Shown here: positions 45,494-54,400 of the stretch, piece by piece
How positions within the stretch are numbered: the first letter of the stretch is position 1
How the letters are laid out: each line of letters opens with the position of its first letter
Assembly (NCBI RefSeq): GCF_008015755.1
Contig: NZ_SSGF01000015.1
Coordinates: 62,001-126,000, forward strand
DNA length: 64,000 nucleotides
From: Methylophilus sp.
Lineage (GTDB): Bacteria > Pseudomonadota > Gammaproteobacteria > Burkholderiales > Methylophilaceae
Direction: 5' to 3'
Translations under genes and position numbers: made by a program
Notes under the pieces: generated by a model
The model's database searches: none
Told to the model about the DNA's origin: nothing
What the model saw: only the letters and a program-made list of their open reading frames with translations

Positions 45494-46762
45494 ATGAAAA
45501 TTTTAGTGATTGGTAGCGGCGGCCGCGAGCACGCGTTGGCATGGAAGGTAGCACAAAATAAAGAGGTGAGCCGCGTCTATGTCGCGCCTGGTAACGCGGG
45601 CACAGCCACCAACCCGGACATGGTCAACGTGCCGATCACCAAAATTGATGAACTGGTGAAGTTTGCCGAGGACGAGCAAATCGCGCTGACCATCGTTGGC
45701 CCGGAAGCGCCACTATCACAAGGCGTGGTCGATGCTTTTCGCGCCGCAGATTTAAAAATCTTTGGCCCGACCAAGGCGGCAGCACATCTGGAAAGCTCCA
45801 AAGACTTCGCTAAGGCGTTTATGGTGCGCCACAATATTCCTACCGCTAAATACCAAACCTTTAGCGATGCCGCAGAAGCCCACGCTTACATCGACGCTAA
45901 TGGCGCACCGATTGTGATCAAAGCCGACGGCCTCGCTGCGGGTAAAGGCGTCGTCGTCGCCATGACGCTGGAAGAAGCCCATAACGCCGTTGACGCTATG
46001 TTGTCCGACAACAAACTGGGCGATGCTGGTGCCCGTGTGGTAATCGAAGAGTTTTTAACCGGTGAAGAAGCCAGCTTTATGGTCATGGTGGATGGTAAAA
46101 ACATTTTGCCTTTAGCAACCAGCCAAGACCACAAACGCCTGCTCGATGCCGACCAGGGCCCGAACACCGGCGGCATGGGGGCTTATTCGCCAGCCCCGGT
46201 GGTCACGCCAGAGATTCACGCCAAAGCCATGCGCGAAATCATCGTGCCTACCGTTGAAGGCATGGCCAAAGACGGTATTCCTTATACCGGCTTTTTGTAT
46301 GCCGGTTTAATGATTAGCCCAAGCGGCGAGGTCAAAACACTGGAATTCAATTGCCGCATGGGTGATCCGGAAACGCAACCGATTATGATGCGCCTGAAAT
46401 CAGACCTGGTTGAACTGGCCGAACATGCCGTGAACGGCACATTAGACCAAGCCAAAGCCGAATGGGATTGGCGCTTTGCCTTGGGCGTAGTGATGGCGAG
46501 CGCCAACTACCCAGATAGCCCAAGACTGGGTGACGAAATTACCGGCTTGCCAAAAGACGTGCAAGACGGCCATGTGTTCCATGCCGGCACCACACTCAAA
46601 GATGGCAAAGTGGTGACCAGTGGTGGCCGCGTATTGTGCGTGACTGCCTTAGGTGAAACGGTTAAATTCGCGCAACAGCAAGCTTATAAAGTGCTCGAGC
46701 AGATCCAGTTCGACGGCGCACAATACCGTAAAGACATTGGCTACCGCGCCATCAAAAACTAA
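45494..46762 (+). CDS. purD: Phosphoribosylamine-glycine ligase (GARS)
   Basis: ATP-grasp enzyme joining glycine to phosphoribosylamine, step two of purine synthesis. About 422 residues beginning MKILVIGSGGREHALAWK; the ATG at 45494 is preferred to a GTG three codons earlier because family members start here. VKADGLAAGKGVVVA, EEFLTGEEASFMVMVDG and the GARS signature LEFNCRMGDPETQ are present. Confidence 0.96.
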   Translation: MKILVIGSGGREHALAWKVAQNKEVSRVYVAPGNAGTATNPDMVNVPITKIDELVKFAEDEQIALTIVGPEAPLSQGVVDAFRAADLKIFGPTKAAAHLESSKDFAKAFMVRHNIPTAKYQTFSDAAEAHAYIDANGAPIVIKADGLAAGKGVVVAMTLEEAHNAVDAMLSDNKLGDAGARVVIEEFLTGEEASFMVMVDGKNILPLATSQDHKRLLDADQGPNTGGMGAYSPAPVVTPEIHAKAMREIIVPTVEGMAKDGIPYTGFLYAGLMISPSGEVKTLEFNCRMGDPETQPIMMRLKSDLVELAEHAVNGTLDQAKAEWDWRFALGVVMASANYPDSPRLGDEITGLPKDVQDGHVFHAGTTLKDGKVVTSGGRVLCVTALGETVKFAQQQAYKVLEQIQFDGAQYRKDIGYRAIKN

Positions 46763-46783
46763 GCGCCATTAGCACTCACGACC

Positions 46784-47698
46784 ATGACAGACCAGATCCA
46801 GCCTCAAGCCGTGTTTGACTTCCTGCAAGGGTTGCAGGCACGCATTGTAGAAGCCGTCGAGCTTGTTGACGGCAAAAACTTTTTGCAAGACAGCTGGCAA
46901 CGGCCTGAAGGCGGTGGTGGCAACTCTTGCCTGCTCGAAGGCGGCAACGTGTTTGAGCGCGCCGGCGTTGGTTTTTCACACGTACTTGGCAATAAACTAC
47001 CCCCGGCTGCCAGTATCGCCCACCCCGAGGCCGCAGGCAGGCCTTGGGAAGCGATGGGAGTCTCGCTGGTGTTTCACCCGCACAACCCTTATGTGCCGAC
47101 GGTACATATGAATGTGCGCTTTTTTGTCGCCAAAGCCCAGCACGCAGGCGAAGAGGATATCTGGTGGTTTGGCGGCGGCATGGACCTCACGCCTTATTAT
47201 GGGTTTGAGGATGACTGCATCCACTTTCACCGCGTGAACAAAGAGGCGTTAGCACCGTTTGGCGCTGGATATTATCCAGCGTTTAAAAAACACTGCGACG
47301 AATATTTTTATCTCAAGCATCGCAAAGAGCCACGCGGCATTGGCGGCGTGTTTTTTGATGACTTTAGTGAATTAGGCTTTGAGAAAAGCTTTGCCCTGCA
47401 ACGTGCGATTGGCGATGCTTTTATCAATGCCTATTTGCCGATTGTGCAACGTCGCAAGGACACCGCTTATGGCGAACGCGAGCGTGACTTCCAGGCTTAT
47501 CGGCGTGGCCGTTATGTCGAATTCAACCTGATTTTTGACCGTGGCACCATTTTCGGCCTGCAATCCAATGGCCGCACCGAGTCCATTTTGCTCTCCATGC
47601 CGCCGATTGTGAAATGGCGCTATGACTGGAGCCCGGAAGCCAACAGTGCAGAAGCCAAACTGTATAGCGACTTTTTGATTGAGAAAGACTGGGTGTAA
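46784..47698 (+). CDS. hemF: Oxygen-dependent coproporphyrinogen III oxidase
   Basis: Aerobic haem-synthesis enzyme, 304 residues. [36 protein letters not shown] and [17 protein letters not shown] are family hallmarks. It follows purD at 21 bp and precedes the aminopeptidase gene at 2 bp, so purD-hemF-pepC-like genes are likely cotranscribed. Presence implies aerobic growth. Confidence 0.96.
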   Translation: MTDQIQPQAVFDFLQGLQARIVEAVELVDGKNFLQDSWQRPEGGGGNSCLLEGGNVFERAGVGFSHVLGNKLPPAASIAHPEAAGRPWEAMGVSLVFHPHNPYVPTVHMNVRFFVAKAQHAGEEDIWWFGGGMDLTPYYGFEDDCIHFHRVNKEALAPFGAGYYPAFKKHCDEYFYLKHRKEPRGIGGVFFDDFSELGFEKSFALQRAIGDAFINAYLPIVQRRKDTAYGERERDFQAYRRGRYVEFNLIFDRGTIFGLQSNGRTESILLSMPPIVKWRYDWSPEANSAEAKLYSDFLIEKDWV

Positions 47699-47700
47699 GC

Positions 47701-49005
47701 ATGCAAATTTCAATAGAAGCCAGACAACACGCGCAAGCCCTGCTGGACTTTATTGATCATAGCCCCAGCCCGTGGCACGCGGTTGAAGCTGTCGCCAATC
47801 AACTCAAGGCGCATGGCTTTAAAAACCTGCGTGAGAATGAGCCTTGGCAGTTTAAACAAGGCGGCAAATATTTTGTGGTGCGTGATGGCGGCTCCATCAT
47901 TGCTTTTACCCTGGGCCAACAAGCGATTGCCGATAGCGGTTTTCGCATCGTGGGCGCACATACCGACTCCCCTGGCTTGCGCCTCAAACCGCAAGCGGCC
48001 TACAGCACCGAAGGGACAGCGCAACTAGGCGTCGAGGTGTATGGCGGCCCGATTTTGGCCACATTTACCGACCGCGACTTAAGCCTGGCCGGACGTGTGG
48101 TGATACGTGGCGCGCAAGGCCTGGAAACGCGCCTGGTGCGGCTAGACCAGCCGATTGCGCGCCTGCCAAACCTGGCCATCCACATGAACCGCGAAGTCAA
48201 CGACAAAGGCCTGGTGCTGAACAAGCAAACCGGTTTGCCATTGATTTTTGGCCATGCCGCCAATACCGCCGTCGCCAAACAATTACTGACAGAGACCCTT
48301 GCCGGAAAACTGGCCGTACCAGCAGAAGCCATCGCCGGTTGGGATTTAGCACTCTATGACACCCAAAAAGGCAGCTTCTGGGGGATAGCACAAGAGTTCA
48401 TCGCCAACAGCCAATTGGATAATCTGGCGTCTTGCCACGCCGCACTTGAGGCGTTAATTCAGAACCCAAAACCCGCAGCGACCACCATTTGCGCCTTATT
48501 CGACCATGAAGAAGTCGGCTCTGAAAGTGCCATCGGCGCAGGCGGCAGTTTTTTGCTGGATGTGATCAATCGCATCTGCCTATCTTCAGGCCTGACGCAA
48601 GAAGATCAACTGCGCAGCTTCGCCAATAGCTTTTTTATCAGTGCCGACATGGCGCATGCGTTTCAACCTAACCACGCTGGTAGTTATGAGCCATGCCACC
48701 ATGTTCACATCAACCAGGGCCCGGTGATCAAAACCAACGCCAACCAGCGTTACAGCACCAATGCCGTCACTGCGGCGCGCTTTATCCAATTGTGCGAACA
48801 GGCCAAGGTGCCGCACCAGCAATATGCACACCGCACTGACTTGGGTTGCGGCAGCACCATCGGCCCCATCATGGCCGCGCAGCTAGGCATCGCCACGGTC
48901 GATGTCGGCAACCCGATGTGGGCCATGCATAGCATCCGCGAAAGCGCAGGCGTGCTCGACCATAGCTACATGATTGCCACACTGCAGCAACATTACGCCA
49001 GCTAA
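47701..49005 (+). CDS. apeB: M18 family aminopeptidase
   Basis: Zinc aminopeptidase of 434 residues. Metal and catalytic segments are GAHTDSPGLRLKP, FDHEEVGSESAIGA, SADMAHAFQPN and LGCGSTIGPIMAAQLG. It removes N-terminal (often acidic) residues from peptides in the cytoplasm. It starts 2 bp after hemF and lies upstream of the amino-acid permease, which has a separate promoter. Confidence 0.93.
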   Translation: MQISIEARQHAQALLDFIDHSPSPWHAVEAVANQLKAHGFKNLRENEPWQFKQGGKYFVVRDGGSIIAFTLGQQAIADSGFRIVGAHTDSPGLRLKPQAAYSTEGTAQLGVEVYGGPILATFTDRDLSLAGRVVIRGAQGLETRLVRLDQPIARLPNLAIHMNREVNDKGLVLNKQTGLPLIFGHAANTAVAKQLLTETLAGKLAVPAEAIAGWDLALYDTQKGSFWGIAQEFIANSQLDNLASCHAALEALIQNPKPAATTICALFDHEEVGSESAIGAGGSFLLDVINRICLSSGLTQEDQLRSFANSFFISADMAHAFQPNHAGSYEPCHHVHINQGPVIKTNANQRYSTNAVTAARFIQLCEQAKVPHQQYAHRTDLGCGSTIGPIMAAQLGIATVDVGNPMWAMHSIRESAGVLDHSYMIATLQQHYAS

Positions 49006-49025
49006 CGTCTCACCAGCATTGACGC

Positions 49026-49041
49026 TGGTACAACGATTGCT
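49026..49041 (+). promoter_or_regulatory. Sigma-54 (-24/-12) promoter of the amino-acid permease
   Basis: TGGTAC-N5-TTGCT with GG (49027-49028) and GC (49039-49040) 10 bp apart, matching 10 of 12 informative consensus positions. The predicted start near 49052 lies just before the GGGGAG ribosome site (49059-49064) and the ATG at 49074, a good fit for a short leader. Confidence 0.62.
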
Positions 49042-49073
49042 TTACCCTAGGCAAACAAGGGGAGAATCAATCA

Positions 49074-50471
49074 ATGTTAGAACAATTATTGCGCAAAAAA
49101 CCAATCCAAGCACATGCGCACACCGGTCTCAAAAAATGTTTAACCGCCTTTGACCTGGCCTTACTAGGCATAGGCGGCGCCATCGGCACCGGCATCTTCG
49201 TCCTCACCGGCATAGCCGCGGCCACACAATCTGGCCCTGCCGTCGTCCTCTCATTCATTATTGCCGCCATCGCTGCGGGCTTTGCTGCGCTCTCATATGC
49301 AGAGTTATCGTCTTCGATTGGTGGCTCCGGCAGCGCTTACGGGTATAGCTATGTCGCATTTGGTGAGTTTGCGGCCTGGATGATGGGCTGGATGCTGTTA
49401 CTGGAATATGGCGTTGGTGCCGCCGCAGTGGCTAATGGCTGGTCGGGCTATTTTGTTAACACCTTGAGTAACCTCGGCTGGCATTTGCCCGAGCACCTCA
49501 CCAAGGCACCGATTCTAGGTGGCAGCATCAACTTGCCTGCCTTTACCATTATCTGGATCTTGACCTTATTGCTGATGGTCGGCGTCAAGGAAAGCGCCCG
49601 CGCCAATAACATCATGGTGATTATCAAGTTATCGACCATCGCGATTTTTCTGGCTTTATCTGTCGGCCATATCAGCACCGCCAACTGGCAACCGTTTATG
49701 CCATTCGGCTGGTTTGAAACGCTGGACAATGGCAAAAACATAGGCGTACTGGCCGGGGCCTCGCTGGTGTTTTTTGCTTATTTTGGCTTTGATGCCGTGT
49801 CGACGGCGGCTGAGGAATGCCAGCAACCACAACGTGACTTGCCCATTGGCCTGATCGCCTCACTGACCTTTTGCACCATTATTTATATCATCGTATCTGG
49901 CACCCTCACCGGCGTAATCCCTTACACCGAGCTCAACACCTCGTCTCCGGTGGCTTATGCCCTGACCAAGCTAGGGTATACCTGGTCCTCGACACTGGTT
50001 GCCACTGGCGTATTGGCTGGACTGATTACCGTGTTACTGGTGTTACTGTATGGGCTGACGCGTATTCTGTTTGCCATGAGCCGCGACGGTTTGATCTCGC
50101 CCGTTTTTTCAGCAGTCAACCCAGAGCGGCAAACACCGAGCAAAATCATCCTCATGTGCGGCATTGTTGTGTCTATTGTGGCGGGGTTTATCCCCTTGGG
50201 TGAGCTGGCGGAAACCGTCAATATTGGCACCTTGGCCAGTTTTATCATGGTGTGCTTTGGTGTCATGCGTTTACGCAAAACGCATCCTGACCTGGCGCGG
50301 CCGTTCAAGAATCCTTTTAATCCTTTGATTCCTCTTGGCGGCATCCTCTCATGTGCAGCACTGATGTCTTTTTTACCGGCAGAGACCTGGCATCGCTTTA
50401 TCTCCTGGGCCATCATCGGTGTGATTTTTTACTTTGTTTACTCGTTACGACATAGTAAGTTACGCGCCTAA
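49074..50471 (+). CDS. APC-family amino acid permease (cationic amino acid transporter type)
   Basis: 465 residues, about 12-13 membrane helices. The sequence LTAFDLALLGIGGAIGTGIFVLTGIAAATQSGPAVVLSF, AYGYSYVAFGEFAAWMMGWMLLLEYGVGAAAVANGW and VFFAYFGFDAVSTAAEECQQPQRDLP are hallmarks of the CAT/YfnA-like group. Substrate is probably an amino acid; which one cannot be told. The sigma-54-like promoter suggests control by nitrogen supply. Confidence 0.9.
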   Translation: MLEQLLRKKPIQAHAHTGLKKCLTAFDLALLGIGGAIGTGIFVLTGIAAATQSGPAVVLSFIIAAIAAGFAALSYAELSSSIGGSGSAYGYSYVAFGEFAAWMMGWMLLLEYGVGAAAVANGWSGYFVNTLSNLGWHLPEHLTKAPILGGSINLPAFTIIWILTLLLMVGVKESARANNIMVIIKLSTIAIFLALSVGHISTANWQPFMPFGWFETLDNGKNIGVLAGASLVFFAYFGFDAVSTAAEECQQPQRDLPIGLIASLTFCTIIYIIVSGTLTGVIPYTELNTSSPVAYALTKLGYTWSSTLVATGVLAGLITVLLVLLYGLTRILFAMSRDGLISPVFSAVNPERQTPSKIILMCGIVVSIVAGFIPLGELAETVNIGTLASFIMVCFGVMRLRKTHPDLARPFKNPFNPLIPLGGILSCAALMSFLPAETWHRFISWAIIGVIFYFVYSLRHSKLRA

Positions 50472-50480
50472 GCAGCCATA

Positions 50481-50511
50481 AAAAAAAGCCGACGCATGCG
50501 TCGGCTTTTTT
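50481..50511. terminator. Bidirectional terminator between permease and cytochrome genes
   Basis: An 18-bp GC-rich palindrome (50488-50505) flanked by A7 and T6 runs serves both convergent genes. Confidence 0.92.
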
Positions 50512-50531
50512 GAATCACAGCAAAGCTGAAA

Positions 50532-50855
50532 TTACAGAGACAATACCCACTCAACGATGGTCTTAATGTCTTCGTCTTTCACTTGTGGGCTGTTAGCAGG
50601 CATAGGGATATTACCCCAAACACCAGCACCGCCTTTTTTGACTTTTTCAATCAATTTAGCTTCTGCAGTTTTGTCGCCTTTGTATTTAGCAGCAACATCT
50701 TTGTATGCTGGACCTAATACTTTTGCATCAACGCTGTGACATGCCAAACAACCACTTTTTTGAGCCAATGCTTTAGCCGCTGCTGCGTCTGCAGCTTGTG
50801 CTGAACCAGCCATCAACAAAGTCGCTGCTGCGATTGCGGATAATAAAACTTTCAT
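50532..50855 (-). CDS. Small class I cytochrome c (c551/c552 type)
   Basis: 107-residue periplasmic electron carrier. The ATG at 50853-50855 has AAGGAG 6 bases upstream, which decides it over an extended frame. Signal peptide to AQA-ADA near residue 21; haem motif CLACH (36-40) and distal Met ligand (PMPANSP, Met85). The mature protein of about 86 residues matches the c551 group feeding terminal oxidases. In methylotrophs a similar carrier accepts electrons from the methanol dehydrogenase chain, but that role is not shown here. Confidence 0.9.
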   Translation of the reverse strand: MKVLLSAIAAATLLMAGSAQAADAAAAKALAQKSGCLACHSVDAKVLGPAYKDVAAKYKGDKTAEAKLIEKVKKGGAGVWGNIPMPANSPQVKDEDIKTIVEWVLSL

Positions 50856-50918
50856 GCGATCTCCTTGAATATCCTCTAAACAAATAGAACCCCGTAATGC
50901 AATTCTCATGCATGTGGC

Positions 50919-50946
50919 ATATTACCTGACCAGACAAAATCCACAA
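50919..50946 (-). promoter_or_regulatory. Putative sigma-70 promoter of the cytochrome c gene
   Basis: Minus strand TTGTGG (50941-50946), 16-bp spacer, TAATAT (50919-50924). It lies 64 bp before the start codon. Confidence 0.42.
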
Positions 50947-51059
50947 TAGAAAAACCGTGAAAAGCAACGGTGATTCATATAATTTCAACCGGTTTGGCGT
51001 TTTGCCAACAAGCTAAAAACGCACGTGCAACGCTACGGTTGACAGGCGTCACAATAACG

Positions 51060-51995
51060 TTACAAGGTCTCGATCGAGTATTCCGCGCTGAGGATATGCT
51101 TGCGTCCCGGGTTAATCACCACCATGTTATCCATGGCGTTGGTGGTTTCCACACAAATGGTTTTGCGCCACTCTTCACCGACGCCCATGTCGCCCATGGC
51201 CCCGGCTTTTTCGGCGCCCGGATTCCATACCACGGTGGTATCACTGCCGGATTTGGAGACATGAATAATGCGGTTAAAGCCGCTGTCATGAATCGCACAA
51301 TCGGAGCTATGGTGCACATAGACACGGTCGTATTCTTTGCCGTCAAATGTCAGCGCATTGTGTTCTACATTGCGCTCGTACTTGAGCAATTTATCCAGGT
51401 AGACCAGGTCTTGCATGCCAGTGATTTTAACGTTGGATAAATCACTGACATTAAAGTAAGTGTGGAACGCTTCACTGATCACAAACGGATGCTCAGCCAG
51501 GTTGGTCGTCGCCAGGTCAATCCGCAAACGACGGCCTATGGTAATCGTCAACGTCAGCTCATACGGGTAAGACAGCTGGCGCTGCGCTTCTGGTGTTTGC
51601 TGCATTTCAAGAATGATGCGCGTCGCGCCGGTCGGCGTGGCATCAATATCCATCACGCGCCAGGGAATCACACGCGCAAAGCCGTGTGGACACAAGGTGC
51701 TGTCAGTCGGGTGTGCACCAAACCATGGCCAGCAAATCGGTGTGCCACCACGGATAGAGCGACCTTTGACATAGCGTGCATTGCTGGACAACCATAGCAC
51801 CGGATTCGACAGGAATTTAGGTTGCCACTGCATGACATGCGCGCCTTGCAGAGCAATTTTGCCTGTGGCCAGCGGATTATCAATTTCCAGGTACTGCAAG
51901 CCATTTTCATCCTGCCACTGGGTGACATGCGCATGCAAAGTCATGCGCTTGGTCATCTCCATCGTCTTGGCCAGGACACTACATTCGTCGCTCAT
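51060..51995 (-). CDS. D-hexose-6-phosphate mutarotase (YeaD-like)
   Basis: 311-residue galactose-mutarotase-fold protein. LQGAHVMQWQP, LWLSSNARYVKGRSIRGGTPICWPWFGAHP and FHTYFNVSDLSNVKITG with the C-terminal VVWNPGAEKAGAMGDMGVGEEWRKTICVETTN match the YeaD group that interconverts anomers of hexose 6-phosphates. Start and ilvD stop overlap by one base (TAATG). A later Met start (M12 or M15) is possible. Confidence 0.9.
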   Translation of the reverse strand: MSDECSVLAKTMEMTKRMTLHAHVTQWQDENGLQYLEIDNPLATGKIALQGAHVMQWQPKFLSNPVLWLSSNARYVKGRSIRGGTPICWPWFGAHPTDSTLCPHGFARVIPWRVMDIDATPTGATRIILEMQQTPEAQRQLSYPYELTLTITIGRRLRIDLATTNLAEHPFVISEAFHTYFNVSDLSNVKITGMQDLVYLDKLLKYERNVEHNALTFDGKEYDRVYVHHSSDCAIHDSGFNRIIHVSKSGSDTTVVWNPGAEKAGAMGDMGVGEEWRKTICVETTNAMDNMVVINPGRKHILSAEYSIETL

Positions 51996-53851
51996 TATTT
52001 CCCTCTCTCAATCTGTGACACATCACGCACCGCACCTTTGGCAGCGCTGGTACTCATGGCTGCATACGCACGCAAGGCTGGCGAAACCACACGCTCACGG
52101 TTTAATGGTTTCCAGGCATCACGGCCTTTGGCCTCCATCTGGCCACGGCGGTGCGCCATTTCCTCGTCAGTAATCACCAGGTGTATGGTGCGGTTAGGGA
52201 TATCAATCTCAATGGTATCGCCCTCTTGCACCAGGCCAATCGCGCCGCCTTCGGCCGCTTCTGGTGAGGCATGGCCGATACTCAACCCAGAGGTGCCGCC
52301 TGAAAAACGGCCATCGGTCAGCAAGGCACAGGCTTTGCCCAGGCCTTTAGACTTCAGGTACGAGGTGGGATACAGCATCTCTTGCATGCCAGGGCCACCA
52401 CGCGGGCCTTCGTAGCGAATCACCACCACATCCCCGGCGACAACCTCATCATTCAAAATACTGTCGACTGCCGCATCCTGACTTTCAAACACGCGGGCAC
52501 GACCGTTAAATTTGAGGATACTGTCATCCACACCAGCGGTTTTAACAATACAGCCATCCAGCGCAATATTGCCGTAAAGTACGGCCAAACCACCATCTTG
52601 TGAATAAGCATGTGCCTTGTTACGGATACAACCATTTTCGCGGTCATCATCCAAGGTTGGCCATAACATGCTTTGACTGAATGCAATGGTCGTAGCAATG
52701 CCACCAGGCGCGGCGCGGAAGAATTTTTTCACCTCTTCATCTTGCGTGGTGACGATATCCCATTTAGCCAATGCATCCCCCATACTAGGACTATGAACGG
52801 TTGGCACTTCAGTATGGATGACACCGGCACGATTCAGCTCTGCCAGAATACCCATCACGCCCCCGGCACGGTGCACGTCTTCCATGTGATATTTGCTGGT
52901 GGCAGGCGCCACTTTAGACACGCAAGGCACTTGGCGTGAAATACGGTCGATGTCTTTCATGGTGAAATCCACTCCCGCCTCATGCGCAGCGGCCAGCAAA
53001 TGCAGCACGGTATTGGTTGAACCGCCCATGGCCACATCCAGGCTCATGGCATTTTCAAATGCCTGCATGGTGGCAATACTGCGTGGCAAGACACTGTAAT
53101 CATCTTGCTCATAATGACGCTTGGCCAGCTCAACGATCAAGCGACCTGCTTGCAAAAACAATTGCTTACGCGCAGCGTGTGTCGCCAGGGTTGAGCCATT
53201 GCCTGGCAAGCTTAAACCTAAGGCTTCTGTCAGGCAGTTCATCGAGTTGGCAGTAAACATGCCAGAGCAAGAACCACAGGTTGGGCAAGCAGAGCGCTCG
53301 ATTTCAGCCACTTCAGCATCACTGACATGACTATCAGCAGCTTCCACCATGGCATCCACCAAGTCCAGCTTGCGCACTTCGCCATTCCAGTTCACTTTGC
53401 CGGCTTCCATTGGGCCACCAGACACAAACACCACCGGAATATTCAGGCGCAAGGCTGCCATCAGCATGCCAGGCGTAATTTTGTCGCAGTTTGAAATACA
53501 CACCAGCGCATCGGCACAGTGTGCATTGACCATGTATTCCACGCTATCCGCAATCAGGTCGCGGCTAGGCAAGCTATACAACATACCGCTATGGCCCATG
53601 GCAATGCCGTCATCCACAGCAATGGTATTAAACTCTTTGGCGACGCCGCCAGCCTTCTCGATCTCGCGCGCAACCAGTTGCCCCATGTCTTTTAAATGGA
53701 CATGGCCAGGCACAAACTGGGTAAACGAGTTAGCCACCGCGATAATCGGCTTGGAGAAATCTTCATCTTTCATGCCGGTGGCACGCCATAACGCGCGAGC
53801 ACCAGCCATGTTACGACCCTGGGTCGTCGTGTGAGAACGGTATTTAGGCAT
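51995..53851 (-). CDS. ilvD: Dihydroxy-acid dehydratase
   Basis: Fe-S dehydratase of valine, leucine and isoleucine synthesis, 618 residues. Cluster cysteines occur in [13 protein letters not shown] and [38 protein letters not shown] near the C-terminus is the second signature. The length matches long-form IlvD. The overlap with the mutarotase gene suggests one transcript. Its 100-bp upstream region has a perfect 8-bp dyad (GTTAAAAT/ATTTTAAC near 53875) but no clear promoter. Confidence 0.96.
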   Translation of the reverse strand: MPKYRSHTTTQGRNMAGARALWRATGMKDEDFSKPIIAVANSFTQFVPGHVHLKDMGQLVAREIEKAGGVAKEFNTIAVDDGIAMGHSGMLYSLPSRDLIADSVEYMVNAHCADALVCISNCDKITPGMLMAALRLNIPVVFVSGGPMEAGKVNWNGEVRKLDLVDAMVEAADSHVSDAEVAEIERSACPTCGSCSGMFTANSMNCLTEALGLSLPGNGSTLATHAARKQLFLQAGRLIVELAKRHYEQDDYSVLPRSIATMQAFENAMSLDVAMGGSTNTVLHLLAAAHEAGVDFTMKDIDRISRQVPCVSKVAPATSKYHMEDVHRAGGVMGILAELNRAGVIHTEVPTVHSPSMGDALAKWDIVTTQDEEVKKFFRAAPGGIATTIAFSQSMLWPTLDDDRENGCIRNKAHAYSQDGGLAVLYGNIALDGCIVKTAGVDDSILKFNGRARVFESQDAAVDSILNDEVVAGDVVVIRYEGPRGGPGMQEMLYPTSYLKSKGLGKACALLTDGRFSGGTSGLSIGHASPEAAEGGAIGLVQEGDTIEIDIPNRTIHLVITDEEMAHRRGQMEAKGRDAWKPLNRERVVSPALRAYAAMSTSAAKGAVRDVSQIERGK

Positions 53852-53954
53852 GAGAAATACTAGGACAGTCGTTAAAATCTTATTTTAACTGAATCCGCAG
53901 CCGCCTGCGCGCCTGAAACAGGTTTGTTACATTCGGCGCGGGCGATAAAAAATG

Positions 53955-54212
53955 CTAAGGCCGCACTTGTTTGTGCTGAAAGGATGAACAGTGTCGGTTA
54001 ACGACGGAACTACGCAAAGCCGCATGTTTGGTCTGTTGCCCGCGCGTCCGTTTGCGCCATGAAATAAATGCGCCAGATTTTAACTGCTGACGCATCAGCA
54101 CAATCACTTCTGCCTGGCCGAGGCCAAATTGATGTTTGATTGCCTCAAATGGCGTGCGGTCTTCCCATGCCATTTCAATGATGCGTGAAATATCGCCTTC
54201 TGTTAACAGCAT
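53955..54212 (-). CDS. TIGR03643 family small protein
   Basis: About 85 residues. ISRIIEMAWEDRTPFEAIKHQFGLGQAEVIVLMRQQLKSGAFISWRKRTRGQQTKHAAL fits the TIGR03643 family, a small basic HTH-like protein of unknown role. The ATG at 54210-54212 has GGGAG 7 bases upstream and overlaps the ybdD-like stop by 10 bases; a longer start at 54245 has no ribosome site. Its position after cstA and the YbdD-like gene suggests a shared transcript. Confidence 0.8.
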   Translation of the reverse strand: MLLTEGDISRIIEMAWEDRTPFEAIKHQFGLGQAEVIVLMRQQLKSGAFISWRKRTRGQQTKHAALRSSVVNRHCSSFQHKQVRP

Positions 54213-54388
54213 CGCTTGACTCCCGTCCATTGTTGATCTTGCCATTGCTTGAAAAAGGCGGCGCGACTCAAGGGTGGCGCCGCATTCGCCTGCGCGTGAT
54301 GCTCGGCATAATGCGCCAGATAACGCTCATAAGCATCATCACCAGACAATTGCCGAACACGTTGCCAAACACTGATTAATTTGCGCAT
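54203..54388 (-). CDS. YbdD/YjiX family small protein
   Basis: 61 residues: MRKLISVWQRVRQLSGDDAYERYLAHYAEHH and LSRAAFFKQWQDQQW are the YbdD/YjiX signature. These proteins are nearly always encoded right after CstA-type pyruvate/peptide transporters and are needed with them in E. coli. Here the gene starts 12 bp after cstA. Confidence 0.88.
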   Translation of the reverse strand: MRKLISVWQRVRQLSGDDAYERYLAHYAEHHAQANAAPPLSRAAFFKQWQDQQWTGVKRCC

Positions 54389-54400
54389 CGCTAATCCTTT

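Noticed and set aside
50915-50932. Sigma-54-like site before the cytochrome c gene
   Set aside because: Spacing is 11 bp and a sigma-70-like promoter overlaps.
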